Assembly: GCA_017632775.1 (NCBI GenBank)
Contig: JAGBQR010000032.1
Span: 1-64,000 of the forward strand
DNA: 64,000 nucleotides
Source: Oscillospiraceae bacterium
GTDB lineage: Bacteria > Bacillota > Clostridia > Oscillospirales > Oscillospiraceae
Direction of reading: 5' to 3'
The translations under genes and the position numbers were made by a program. The notes beneath the pieces were generated by a model. It was not told where the DNA came from. It saw only the letters and a program-made list of their open reading frames with translations, and made no database searches. Below, piece after piece: positions 8,471 through 16,756 of this stretch (its first letter is position 1; every line of letters starts with the position of its first letter).

Positions 8471-9805
8471 ATGAGCATATGGGATGAATACCGGTCGAAA
8501 CTATGTACCCCGCAGCAGGCGGTACAGATCGTCCGCAGCGGGGACTGGGTGGATTACGGATCCAACAACAGCATGCCCTTCTCACTGGATGAGGCGCTTG
8601 CCGAAAGGCGGGGTGAACTGCATGCGGTGAAGATCCGCGGCAATCTGACACCCGGCCCGATCCGCGTAATCGAGTGTGATCCGGACATGGATCATTTTGT
8701 CTATAATACATGGCACTGCGGTGCTTATGAACGAAAAATGTGCGACGAGGGAAGGGCTTTCTTTTCACCGATGCTTTTCCGCAATCTGGAGTGGTATTAC
8801 CGGAAGTTCCTTACGGTGGATGTTGCCATGCTTTCCGTTGCACCGATGGATGCGGAGGGATACTTCAGCCTTTCCGGTGCGGCGGGGGCTCTGACCGGAC
8901 CGGTGGCCGTGGCGAAAAAGATCATCCTGGAAGTCAATGAGGCCCTGCCGGTGATACCGGGAGGACCGGAGACGAAGATCCACGTGTCCCGGGCGGATGC
9001 CATCACAGAGGCAGGGTACCGGCCCCTGTGGCAGATGGCCGCGCCTCCTCCGACGGAGACGGATTCCAGGATCGCCGGACAGCTGATCCCGCATATCACC
9101 GACGGGACGACCCTGCAGCTCGGGATCGGCGGGATGCCGAATGCGCTGGGGGAACTCCTCGCGGATTCAGATGTCCGCGATCTCGGGATGCACACGGAAC
9201 TCTGTTCCGACGGATATCTTGCCCTGGAGAAAGCGGGAAAACTGACCAATCTGCGCAAAAAAACCGATCCGGGCATCGGCGTCATGGGACTTGCCATCGG
9301 GACGAAGGAACTGTATGATTGGATCGATGAGAATCCCAAACTGCGCATTGAACCGCTGCGCATCGTGAATTGCCCTTCGATCATTGCAGGCCTGGACCGG
9401 GTCGTCTCCATCAACAGCTGCCTGAATGTGGATCTGTACGGGCAGGTGGCCTCGGAAAGCGTGGGAACGAGACAGATCAGCGGGACCGGCGGACAGCTGG
9501 ATTTCGTAACGGGAGCGAGTGACGCGGAACATGGCTGTTCGTTCCTGTGCATGAGTTCTTCCTACACAGACCGGAACGGTACGCGGCATTCCAGGATCCT
9601 GCCCTCCCTCAGCGGAGACATTGTCACCACGCCGAGAAGCCAGGCATACTGGATCGTCACAGAATACGGAGCGGTCAATCTGGCAGGCAAAACGACCTGG
9701 GAACGGGCGGATGCGCTGATCTCCATCGCTCATCCGGATTTCCGCGAAGAACTCATCCGTTCCGCGGAGAAACAGCATATATGGCTTGCCTCCAATAGAA
9801 GATAA
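8471..9805 (+). CDS. Acyl-CoA:carboxylate CoA-transferase (butyryl/4-hydroxybutyrate type)
   Basis: The 444-aa enzyme belongs to the acetyl-CoA hydrolase/transferase family. The catalytic glutamate is probably Glu243 in HTELCSDG, the counterpart of the active-site Glu in 4-hydroxybutyrate CoA-transferase. LGIGGMPNAL (residues 217-226) and GTGGQLDFVTGA are the glycine-rich CoA loops. Known members move CoA between acetate and butyrate, 4-hydroxybutyrate or propionate. Co-transcription with iorAB suggests transfer from aryl-acetyl-CoA to acetate or another acid, recovering the thioester energy of aromatic amino-acid fermentation. That substrate is inference; a butyrate role remains possible. 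Confidence 0.85.
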   Translation: MSIWDEYRSKLCTPQQAVQIVRSGDWVDYGSNNSMPFSLDEALAERRGELHAVKIRGNLTPGPIRVIECDPDMDHFVYNTWHCGAYERKMCDEGRAFFSPMLFRNLEWYYRKFLTVDVAMLSVAPMDAEGYFSLSGAAGALTGPVAVAKKIILEVNEALPVIPGGPETKIHVSRADAITEAGYRPLWQMAAPPPTETDSRIAGQLIPHITDGTTLQLGIGGMPNALGELLADSDVRDLGMHTELCSDGYLALEKAGKLTNLRKKTDPGIGVMGLAIGTKELYDWIDENPKLRIEPLRIVNCPSIIAGLDRVVSINSCLNVDLYGQVASESVGTRQISGTGGQLDFVTGASDAEHGCSFLCMSSSYTDRNGTRHSRILPSLSGDIVTTPRSQAYWIVTEYGAVNLAGKTTWERADALISIAHPDFREELIRSAEKQHIWLASNRR

Positions 9806-9883
9806 TGAGAAGAAAAAACCGGAAACAAAAAACATACCATTCCCGGAGGACCGGTATTCTGACGGAAGCAGAGGAAAACCACA

Positions 9884-10987
9884 ATGAAAGTTGTACTGAA
9901 GAATCTTACCAAGCGATTCCCGAACCGTGATAAGAGGATCCATGAGGATGTGGTCGCGGTGGACAATTTCGATTTCGAGATCCCGGACGGGAAACTGATC
10001 GGACTTCTCGGCCCGTCCGGCTGCGGAAAGAGCACTACGCTCAATCTGATTTCCGGACTCGAGACCCCCACCTCCGGACGCATTTTTTTCGGAGAGGATG
10101 ATGTGACCGATCTGCCTCCGGAGAACCGCGGGATCGGTCTCGTGTTCCAGAACTATGCGCTGTATCCGCATCTCACTGTGCGAAAAAACATCCTCTTCCC
10201 GCTGGAGAACCTCAAGGGGGAGCAGAAGCTCTCCAAAGAGGAGATGAACGCAAAAGCGGAAGAAGCGGCAAGACTGGTCCAGATCGAAAACCTGATGGAC
10301 AGGAAACCCGCGGAAATGTCCGGCGGACAGCAGCAGCGCGTGGCGATCGCGCGTGCACTGGTGAAACGGCCTCGGGTCCTTCTGCTGGACGAGCCGCTTT
10401 CCAACCTGGATGCCAGACTGCGTCTGCAGACGCGGGAAGAGATCCGCCGCATCCAGCGGGAGACAGGGATCACCACCGTCTTCGTGACGCATGATCAGGA
10501 GGAAGCCATGAGCATTTCCGACCGGATCGTGGTCATGAAAGAGGGAGTCGTGCAGCAGATCGGTGAACCGCAGGAGGTCTATGACCATCCGGAGAATCTG
10601 TTCGTGGCGAAATTCCTGGGAACACCGGCCATCAATGTGTTTCGCGGAAAAGTGGAAGGCGGGCGCCTTATCCTCGGTGAAGATGATGTCCTGCCGGTTT
10701 CCGGCCTTTCCGACAGGGAAGTCTGGGTGGGTATCCGTCCGGAGGGATTCATTCCAAGAGAAGACGGCCCGCTTTCCTGCACACTCGAAGCCGTGGAGGT
10801 AATGGGCCGCGATACGAGCGTGGTATCCCGGCATGCTGCCTCGGAGAACGAAACGATACGCTCCATCATCAGCACGGAGGAAAGGGCGGGGATCCGCGGA
10901 GATACAGTTCGGTTTGCCCTGAAGCCCTACAAAGTGTTTCTCTTCGATGTCGAAACGGAAGAGAAACTGCCCTTCAGAGCGGAATAA
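9884..10987 (+). CDS. Carbohydrate ABC importer, ATP-binding subunit (UgpC/MsmK type)
   Basis: The 367-aa ATPase shows Walker A GPSGCGKST, Q-loop VFQNYALYPH, signature MSGGQQQR, Walker B LLLDEPLSNLD and the switch histidine in VTHDQEE. After about residue 245 it continues into the C-terminal regulatory OB-type domain typical of MalK/UgpC ATPases. It is the first gene of a four-gene set with two permeases and a binding protein. A 78-base gap separates it from the CoA-transferase, so it may be co-transcribed or have its own weak promoter; none is obvious. The substrate is a sugar or glycerol-3-phosphate-like compound. Confidence 0.9.
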   Translation: MKVVLKNLTKRFPNRDKRIHEDVVAVDNFDFEIPDGKLIGLLGPSGCGKSTTLNLISGLETPTSGRIFFGEDDVTDLPPENRGIGLVFQNYALYPHLTVRKNILFPLENLKGEQKLSKEEMNAKAEEAARLVQIENLMDRKPAEMSGGQQQRVAIARALVKRPRVLLLDEPLSNLDARLRLQTREEIRRIQRETGITTVFVTHDQEEAMSISDRIVVMKEGVVQQIGEPQEVYDHPENLFVAKFLGTPAINVFRGKVEGGRLILGEDDVLPVSGLSDREVWVGIRPEGFIPREDGPLSCTLEAVEVMGRDTSVVSRHAASENETIRSIISTEERAGIRGDTVRFALKPYKVFLFDVETEEKLPFRAE

Positions 10988-11001
10988 CCGGAGGAGCGGA
11001 A

Positions 11002-11892
11002 ATGAAAAAAAACAACTGGAAGGCGTGGATCTATCTGCTGCCCGCTGTCCTGTTCCTGGGTGTGTTCATGGTCTACCCGCTGGTGGACGTTTTCGTATAC
11101 TCGCTCGAAGAAGGATATAACTCGGCGTCCCAGACTTTCTGGGGGACCGGTCTGTACAATTTCTCCTATGTGCTGCATGATCCCTATTTCCTGCAGGCGG
11201 TAAAAAACACCTTCATTCTGGTGATCATCACGGTGCCTCTTTCCACGGGCATCGCGCTGCTGATCTCTCTGGGGCTCAGTTCCATCAGCAAAGTGAAGGA
11301 ACTTTTCCAGACTGTCTATTTTCTCCCTTATGTGACAAATACACTGGCAGTCGGGCTCGTTTTCATGATCCTGTTCAAGAAAACGGCCTATTCAGAAGGT
11401 CTGGTGAATCTGCTGATCAACTGGTTCGGCGGGAAATCGGTTGATTTCATCACAGGGCCATACTGGGCGAAAATGTTTGTGCTCTGCTTCTACACGGTAT
11501 GGGTAGTCATGCCTTTCAAGATCCTTATCCTCACCAGTGCACTGGCCTCGGTCAACAAGGATTATTACAGCGCGGCACGGATCGACGCCACGCCGCCCTG
11601 GCGGGTCTTCACAAGGATCACGCTGCCGATGATTTCCCCGATGATCTTTTATCTGGTGATAACCGGCTTTATCGGAGCCTTCAAGGCCTACAGCGACGCG
11701 GTGGCTCTCTTCGGGACCGATCTGAACGCCGCCGGAATGAACACGATGGTCGGCTACATTTACGATATGCTTTACGGAAACAGCGGCGGATATCCGTCCT
11801 ATGCTTCTGCGGCAGCGCTGATCCTGTTTGCGGTCGTGCTCACCATCACCTGCATCAACCTGCTTGTAAGCAGGAAGAGAGTATCGGTCTGA
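11002..11892 (+). CDS. Carbohydrate ABC importer permease (UgpA/MalF family)
   Basis: The 296-aa membrane protein has about six hydrophobic segments, beginning at WIYLLPAVLFLGVFMVYPLV. The cytoplasmic EAA loop, which contacts the ATPase, is seen as DYYSAARIDATPPWRVFTRI, matching the E-A-A-x-x-x-D-G-A consensus. GGAG precedes ATG 11002, 14 bases after the ATPase stop. It forms the translocation channel with the next gene's product. Confidence 0.88.
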   Translation: MKKNNWKAWIYLLPAVLFLGVFMVYPLVDVFVYSLEEGYNSASQTFWGTGLYNFSYVLHDPYFLQAVKNTFILVIITVPLSTGIALLISLGLSSISKVKELFQTVYFLPYVTNTLAVGLVFMILFKKTAYSEGLVNLLINWFGGKSVDFITGPYWAKMFVLCFYTVWVVMPFKILILTSALASVNKDYYSAARIDATPPWRVFTRITLPMISPMIFYLVITGFIGAFKAYSDAVALFGTDLNAAGMNTMVGYIYDMLYGNSGGYPSYASAAALILFAVVLTITCINLLVSRKRVSV

Positions 11893-11907
11893 AGGGAGGG
11901 AAGCACG

Positions 11908-12783
11908 ATGGAAAAGAATGTTTCCTTTGAGAGCATCGAGAAAAAGACGCAGATCCGCAGGATCATGAAGAAGACCGTGATTTATTTCTTCCTGACTGTC
12001 TGGGCGCTCATGGTGCTGTTTCCCTTCTACTGGATGATCCTCTCCTCTTTGAAGACATACAGCGCTTACAACTCGGAATATATCCCGAAGTTCTATACGC
12101 TCTCACCCACACTGAAAAACTATGCGGATGCATTCACGCAGGTTCCGCTGGGAAAGTATTTCCTGAACACGGCGATCTTCACGCTTGTCACCACTGTCCT
12201 CATGATGGCGGTGATCATCCCGGCTGCTTTTGCCTTCTCCCGTATGGACTTCCGCGGCAAGGATCTGGTTTTCACCTTCTTCCTTGCCCTGATGATGATT
12301 CCGAACGAACTGGTGATCATCACCAATTTCCAGACCATCACCAATCTTGGCCTGCGGAACACCTTCAGCGGGCTTATCCTTCCGTCTGTGACTTCGGTAT
12401 TCTATATCTACCTGCTGAAGGAAAATTTTGCTCAGATCCCCGAAAGTCTGTACAAGGCGGCAAAGGTCGACGGAACATCGGATATCAAATATCTCCTGAA
12501 AGTTATGATCCCGATTTGCCGGCCAACCATAATCACCATCATTATTCTCAAGGTCATCGAGTGCTGGAATTCCTATGTCTGGCCCCGGCTCATCACGGAT
12601 AATCAGGCCTATTTTCTTGTTTCCAACGGGATCCAGGAGATACGCGAAAACGGCTTCGGCCGTGAGAATATCCCTGCCATGATGGCTGCGGTCGTCTCGA
12701 TTTCTGTCCCGCTGGTCATCCTTTTCCTTGTCTTCCATAAGAAGATCATGGAAGGAGTTTCGAGAGGAGGGACGAAAGGATGA
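11908..12783 (+). CDS. Carbohydrate ABC importer permease (UgpE/MalG family)
   Basis: The 291-aa protein has about six membrane segments and the EAA loop in SLYKAAKVDGTSDIKYLLKV near residue 190. The N-terminal soluble stretch and the first membrane segment (VIYFFLTVWALMVLFPFYW) fit the MalG branch. It lies 15 bases after the first permease and overlaps the binding-protein gene by 4 bases, so the channel and receptor are translated together. Confidence 0.88.
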   Translation: MEKNVSFESIEKKTQIRRIMKKTVIYFFLTVWALMVLFPFYWMILSSLKTYSAYNSEYIPKFYTLSPTLKNYADAFTQVPLGKYFLNTAIFTLVTTVLMMAVIIPAAFAFSRMDFRGKDLVFTFFLALMMIPNELVIITNFQTITNLGLRNTFSGLILPSVTSVFYIYLLKENFAQIPESLYKAAKVDGTSDIKYLLKVMIPICRPTIITIIILKVIECWNSYVWPRLITDNQAYFLVSNGIQEIRENGFGRENIPAMMAAVVSISVPLVILFLVFHKKIMEGVSRGGTKG

Positions 12784-14375
12784 AGAATCTGCGCAGAGTC
12801 TTCTGCATGCTCTTTGCCGTCCTCCTGATCCTCACACTCCTGACGGGCTGTCACGGCTCAAAAAAACGCACGGCCTTCGAAGTGCCGGAATCATTTGACA
12901 CGGCTCGGGATTTTGAGATCGTTTTCTGGGCAAAGAACGATACGAATAAAACACAGGTGGAGATTTACCGGAAGGCGATCGAGGATTTCGAAGCGATCTA
13001 TCCGAATATCACGGTGACGCTGAAGCTCTATACCGATTACGGACGGATCTATCAGGATGTGCTTACCAACATCTCCACCGACACGACACCGAACGTCTGC
13101 ATCACATATCCTGATCATATCGCCACATACAAGACCGGGGCGGAAGTGGTGGTTGCACTGGATGATCTGCTCACGGACGAACGCTTTGGCCTCGGAGGCA
13201 GTGAACTGCTCTTTGACGCGCCTGCTCCGGAGGAGGTCATCCCGGAATTCCTGAACGAATGCTATATCGACGGGAATCTGTATGCGCTCCCGTTCATGCG
13301 CTCCACAGAGGCATGCTTCATCAACAGGACTCTGCTGGAAAAACTCGGATACACGCTGCCCGATATCCTGACCTGGGATTTCGTCTGGGAAGTCTCCGAG
13401 GCGGCCATGGAGAAAGATGCCGACGGGAATTATAAGTTAAACGGCCAGAAAGTCATGATACCGTTCATCTATAAATCCACCGATAATATGATGATCTCCA
13501 TGCTGCGTCAGCTGGATGCTCCGTATTCGGACGAAGATGGGAACGTCCTGCTCTTCAATGAAACGACCGGAAAGCTGCTGCTCGAGATCGCGGAGCATTC
13601 AAAAAGCGGAGCATTCTCCACATTCAAGATAGCAAGCTATCCGGCAAACTATCTGAATGCGGGGCAGAGCATCTTCGGCATTGATTCCACTGCCGGCGCC
13701 ACATGGATGGGGAGTAACGCCCCGCTTCTGGATATTCCGGCGGATCAGGTGGTGAAATTCGAAACGGTCGTCAGGCCGATTCCGCAGTATGACCCGGAGC
13801 ATCCGCTTATGATCAGCCAGGGACCGTCTGTCTGCGTTTTCAATAAGGAAGATCCGCAGGTAGTCCTCGCATCCTGGCTGTTCACCCAGTATTTGCTTTC
13901 CAATGAGGTGCAGACAGCTTATGCCGAGACAGAAGGCTATGTCCCGGTCACGGCGAAGGCGCAGCAGTCACCGGAATATCAGGATTACCTCTCCCGTTCC
14001 GGAGAGAACAACGATCTGTACTACGATATCAAGATCGATGCGACGAAGCTCCTGATGGAAAACACCGGAAACACCTTTGTCACTCCGGTGTTCAACGGAT
14101 CAGCCTCGGTCCGTGATGCGGCGGGGCAGCTCATTGAGGAGGCCGTGAAGGGGGTCCGCCGGAAAAAAGATGTGGACGGAGAGTTCATAGACCAGCTGTT
14201 CACGGAAATGGTCTCGCTCAAACATCTGGATCAGATCGAGACAGGGTCCTCTTCCGGAAAGAAGGATCTCGGCCCGCTGCCCGGTACCGCGGTAACGCTG
14301 CTCAGCTGTCTCGCCGTGGCCTGGGTGTTGATCGGGATCTATGCGCTGTTCCTTCTTCTGAGGAAGAAAAAATAG
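12780..14375 (+). CDS. ABC importer substrate-binding protein with C-terminal membrane anchor
   Basis: The 531-aa protein starts with a lipoprotein signal (LLILTLLTGC, lipid-modified cysteine about residue 23) followed by a family-1 extracellular solute-binding fold: FEIVFWAKN, TPNVCITYPDH and an SMLRQLDAPYSD region. It would present a sugar or glycerol-phosphate-like ligand to the permeases just upstream. Unusually, its last about 27 residues form a membrane segment (LLSCLAVAWVLIGIYALFLL) ending in a basic RKKK tail. The receptor would thus be tethered at both ends. At 531 residues it is also about 100 longer than common family members. Confidence 0.82.
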   Translation: MKNLRRVFCMLFAVLLILTLLTGCHGSKKRTAFEVPESFDTARDFEIVFWAKNDTNKTQVEIYRKAIEDFEAIYPNITVTLKLYTDYGRIYQDVLTNISTDTTPNVCITYPDHIATYKTGAEVVVALDDLLTDERFGLGGSELLFDAPAPEEVIPEFLNECYIDGNLYALPFMRSTEACFINRTLLEKLGYTLPDILTWDFVWEVSEAAMEKDADGNYKLNGQKVMIPFIYKSTDNMMISMLRQLDAPYSDEDGNVLLFNETTGKLLLEIAEHSKSGAFSTFKIASYPANYLNAGQSIFGIDSTAGATWMGSNAPLLDIPADQVVKFETVVRPIPQYDPEHPLMISQGPSVCVFNKEDPQVVLASWLFTQYLLSNEVQTAYAETEGYVPVTAKAQQSPEYQDYLSRSGENNDLYYDIKIDATKLLMENTGNTFVTPVFNGSASVRDAAGQLIEEAVKGVRRKKDVDGEFIDQLFTEMVSLKHLDQIETGSSSGKKDLGPLPGTAVTLLSCLAVAWVLIGIYALFLLLRKKK

Positions 14376-14394
14376 GAAAGTTTACCTGTTTCGG

Positions 14395-14422
14395 TTGATT
14401 TGTGACGGAATTCGACTATAAT
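14395..14422 (+). promoter_or_regulatory. Promoter of the duplicated lipoprotein gene
   Basis: TTGATT (14395-14400) and TATAAT (14417-14422) are separated by 16 bp, about 50 bases before the start codon at 14471. Confidence 0.7.
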
Positions 14423-14470
14423 GCTTTGTGTGAATCTAAGCGCGAAAGCGCGGATAAAGGAGAGAAAAAG

Positions 14471-15874
14471 ATGAAAAAGATCTTTGCACTCGTTCTTACA
14501 TTGTGCATGGTCCTTGCTCTCTGTGCCTGCGGTGCCCAGGGAGTGACAGGTCTCACGCCCGAAGAGATGGCTCCGTCCGAACCGGCTGCTGCAGAGCCGG
14601 CTGCGGAACCGGCCCCGGCCGCTCCGGAAGCGAGCGGAAAGTCCGAAGGCGTCATGACTTACGCTCAGTACGCGGCGGCCGAGCTCGACAGCGAAGTCGT
14701 CATCGAGGCGTTCGTTCAGGCAAAGGAGAGCTGGTGGGCAGATAAGGCTACCGTATATGCCCAGGATGAAGACGGAGCTTATTTCCTCTATGACATGGCC
14801 TGCTCTGAAGAGGATTATGCCAAGCTCGTCCCCGGACAGAAGATCAAAGTCACGGGCTACAAATCCGAGTGGTCCGGCCAGGTGGAGATCGTGGACGGAA
14901 GCTTTGAACTGGAAGAAGGGAACTACATCGCACCGGCCGCTGACGTGACGGCCCTGTTTGGAAGCAACGATCTTGTTGCTCACATGAGTCAGCTCATCAG
15001 CGTAAGAGGTCTCGTCTGCGAAGCGCAGCCCGATCAGGAATGGGATGCTTCTTCGGATCTGTACCTCAGCTTCTCGCTGAACGGCGATGCCTACACCTTC
15101 ACGCTCCGCCGCTATCTCACCGGGAATGATTCCGACACTTATGCACAGGTGAAGGAGATCAAACCGGGAGACATCGTAGATGTGGAAGCGTTTCTTTACT
15201 GGTACAACGAACCGCAGGCCCGTATCGTCAGTGCAGCTGTGACGGGCAGTGTAAATGACAAATCCGAAGGCGTCATGACATTTGCCGATTACGATGCAGC
15301 GGCCCTTGACAGTGAAGTGGTCGTCGAGACTTATGTCCAGGCCAAGGAAGGCTGGTGGGCAGACAAGGCTACCGTCTATACGCAGGATGGTGAAGGAGGG
15401 TATTTCCTCTATGATATGGCCTGCTCAGAGGAGGAATACGACAAACTCGTCCTCGGACAGAAGATCAAAGTCACGGGCTACAAATCCGAATGGTCCGGCC
15501 AGGTGGAGATCGTGGATGCCTCCTTTGAGATCGAAGACGGCAGCTATATCGCGCCAGCGCTTGATGTGACGGAACTCTTCGGAACAGATGAGCTCATCGG
15601 CTGCATGAGCCGCCTTATCCGTGTGAAAGGCCTCGAAATCGCTGAGGATGTTGATTCCGAATGGGATGCTTCCGCGGATCTCTATATCACAGCCAAACTC
15701 AACGACCAGACCTACACCTTCACGCTCCGCCGCTATCTCACCGGCAACGATTCCGAGACCTACGAGCAGGTCAAGGACCTCAAGGCGGGAGACATCGTGG
15801 ACGTGGAAGCGTTCCTTTACTGGTACAACGAGCCGCAGGCCCGCATTGTCAGTGCGGTCAAAGCCGAAGGCTGA
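14471..15874 (+). CDS. Secreted lipoprotein with two tandem copies of a ~200-residue domain
   Basis: The 467-aa protein has a lipoprotein signal with lipobox ALCAC, a Pro/Ala/Glu-rich spacer (about residues 28-57), then two homologous units starting at residues 58 and 265 with a 207-residue period. Each unit contains SEGVMT, QAKEXWWADKATVY, QKIKVTGYKSEWSGQVEIVD and TFTLRRYLTGNDS. The KVTGY and DIVDVEAFL strands suggest paired OB-fold-like beta barrels, but I do not recognise a named family or ligand. ATG 14471 follows AAAGGAGA. The gene is monocistronic, between its own promoter and terminator. Function unknown; it should sit on the outer face of the membrane. Confidence 0.85.
   Translation: MKKIFALVLTLCMVLALCACGAQGVTGLTPEEMAPSEPAAAEPAAEPAPAAPEASGKSEGVMTYAQYAAAELDSEVVIEAFVQAKESWWADKATVYAQDEDGAYFLYDMACSEEDYAKLVPGQKIKVTGYKSEWSGQVEIVDGSFELEEGNYIAPAADVTALFGSNDLVAHMSQLISVRGLVCEAQPDQEWDASSDLYLSFSLNGDAYTFTLRRYLTGNDSDTYAQVKEIKPGDIVDVEAFLYWYNEPQARIVSAAVTGSVNDKSEGVMTFADYDAAALDSEVVVETYVQAKEGWWADKATVYTQDGEGGYFLYDMACSEEEYDKLVLGQKIKVTGYKSEWSGQVEIVDASFEIEDGSYIAPALDVTELFGTDELIGCMSRLIRVKGLEIAEDVDSEWDASADLYITAKLNDQTYTFTLRRYLTGNDSETYEQVKDLKAGDIVDVEAFLYWYNEPQARIVSAVKAEG
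14642..15868 (+). repeat. Tandem in-gene duplication, ~621-bp period
   Basis: Two direct copies begin at about 14642 and 15263. Long stretches are nearly identical at base level, for example the block around 14840-14895 against 15460-15516, which differs at about one base. The high identity indicates a recent duplication or ongoing gene conversion. Confidence 0.9.
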
Positions 15875-15885
15875 ACCGGATAAAG

Positions 15886-15927
15886 AACAGAAAAACAGAC
15901 CGCCTTCAGGCGGTCTGTTTTTCTGTT
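15886..15927. terminator. Bidirectional terminator between the lipoprotein and barnase genes
   Basis: A perfect 19-bp stem (15886-15904 with 15909-15927) with a TTCA loop has T runs on both sides of its axis. It serves the plus-strand lipoprotein and the minus-strand ribonuclease. Confidence 0.9.
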
Positions 15928-15936
15928 ATCAGGTAT

Positions 15937-16569
15937 TTACGGATCTCCATATAGGAGTTCAAAGCTTTCGTAATGATCAGCGGTGTAATAGATCAGTCCG
16001 TCGTTGGAGAAAACGATCCGCTTCACACCCCGGTTCTTTGCTCCGAGCGTTCCGATATCGCATTCCGTCCAGATCCTGCCTTTCGCTGCAGGAAGAAGGC
16101 CTTCACGGTTGCCGAAGCGGTCTCCGCCGATGCATTTGCCGGGACAGTATCTGTCCAGTCGGTCTCCGCCGTTCCCCGACCAGCCCGCGGATTTCGCCTC
16201 GTCTTTTGTGATGTAGTTCGAGGGAAGACAGCCGAATGTATGGATATAGAGCGCTACCTCATCTTTTGAGTCATATATGCCGTCCCGGTCGATCGGATTC
16301 CCGTTTTCCATGGGGGAACTGACGGCCTCCTGTTCTGCAGGCGCGGCTTCAGGATCGGAAGGGGGGGCGCTGTCCGGGAACGGATCCACCTGCTGAGGAG
16401 CCGGTACGGCGTCGGATGAGGGAGCGGACCCGTCGAGTACCGACAGTACGGACGAAACGAGTGGTTCGTCCGGTTCCGGCGGAGCGCCGGAACTGTTCCG
16501 GTATATAAAAAAGGCGGCCAGAAGGGCAATGGCCAGCAGGATATATAAAAACCGTTTCTTCTTCATCAT
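15937..16569 (-). CDS. Barnase-family extracellular ribonuclease, membrane-tethered
   Basis: The 210-aa product has a short cytoplasmic start, one membrane segment (FLYILLAIALLAAFFIY), an acidic Pro/Ser/Ala-rich linker (about 27-92), then a complete barnase-like domain (about 97-208). All barnase active-site residues have counterparts: Lys122 in NYITK, Glu169 in IWTECD, Arg180 and Arg184 in NRGVKR, and His199 in TADHYE. It should cleave single-stranded RNA outside the cell. Two adjacent ATGs (16569, 16566) follow AAGGA. Known barnases are secreted free; here the segment may be an uncleaved anchor or a signal. No barstar-like inhibitor gene is visible in the window. Confidence 0.88.
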   Translation of the reverse strand: MMKKKRFLYILLAIALLAAFFIYRNSSGAPPEPDEPLVSSVLSVLDGSAPSSDAVPAPQQVDPFPDSAPPSDPEAAPAEQEAVSSPMENGNPIDRDGIYDSKDEVALYIHTFGCLPSNYITKDEAKSAGWSGNGGDRLDRYCPGKCIGGDRFGNREGLLPAAKGRIWTECDIGTLGAKNRGVKRIVFSNDGLIYYTADHYESFELLYGDP

Positions 16570-16674
16570 TGTTCCGTTCCTTCCCGAATTGAACGAAGCC
16601 ATCATAACACAGAGGAAGACTCTCCGCAAGCGTCTGCCGCGGGTTTTCCTCACTCAGAGTGCCGGGCGGGAATC

Positions 16675-16703
16675 TTGACTACAGAAAAGGCGCATGCTAT
16701 AAT
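16675..16703 (+). promoter_or_regulatory. Promoter of the CNNM/CorC pair
   Basis: TTGACT (16675-16680) and TATAAT (16698-16703) have 17-bp spacing. The expected start of transcription is near 16710. Confidence 0.8.
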
Positions 16704-16756
16704 TTAGTTTGTTTTACCGGCGGAAAGCCGGAAGTAAAGGAGTTGAGATATCCTAC

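Noticed and set aside
9167..10834. 555-codon open frame on the minus strand
   Set aside because: Antisense to the CoA-transferase and the ABC ATPase; no ribosome site or domain.
16709..16756. Upstream TTG start for the first CNNM gene
   Set aside because: It coincides with the expected transcription start and has no ribosome site; AAAGGAG lies downstream of it.
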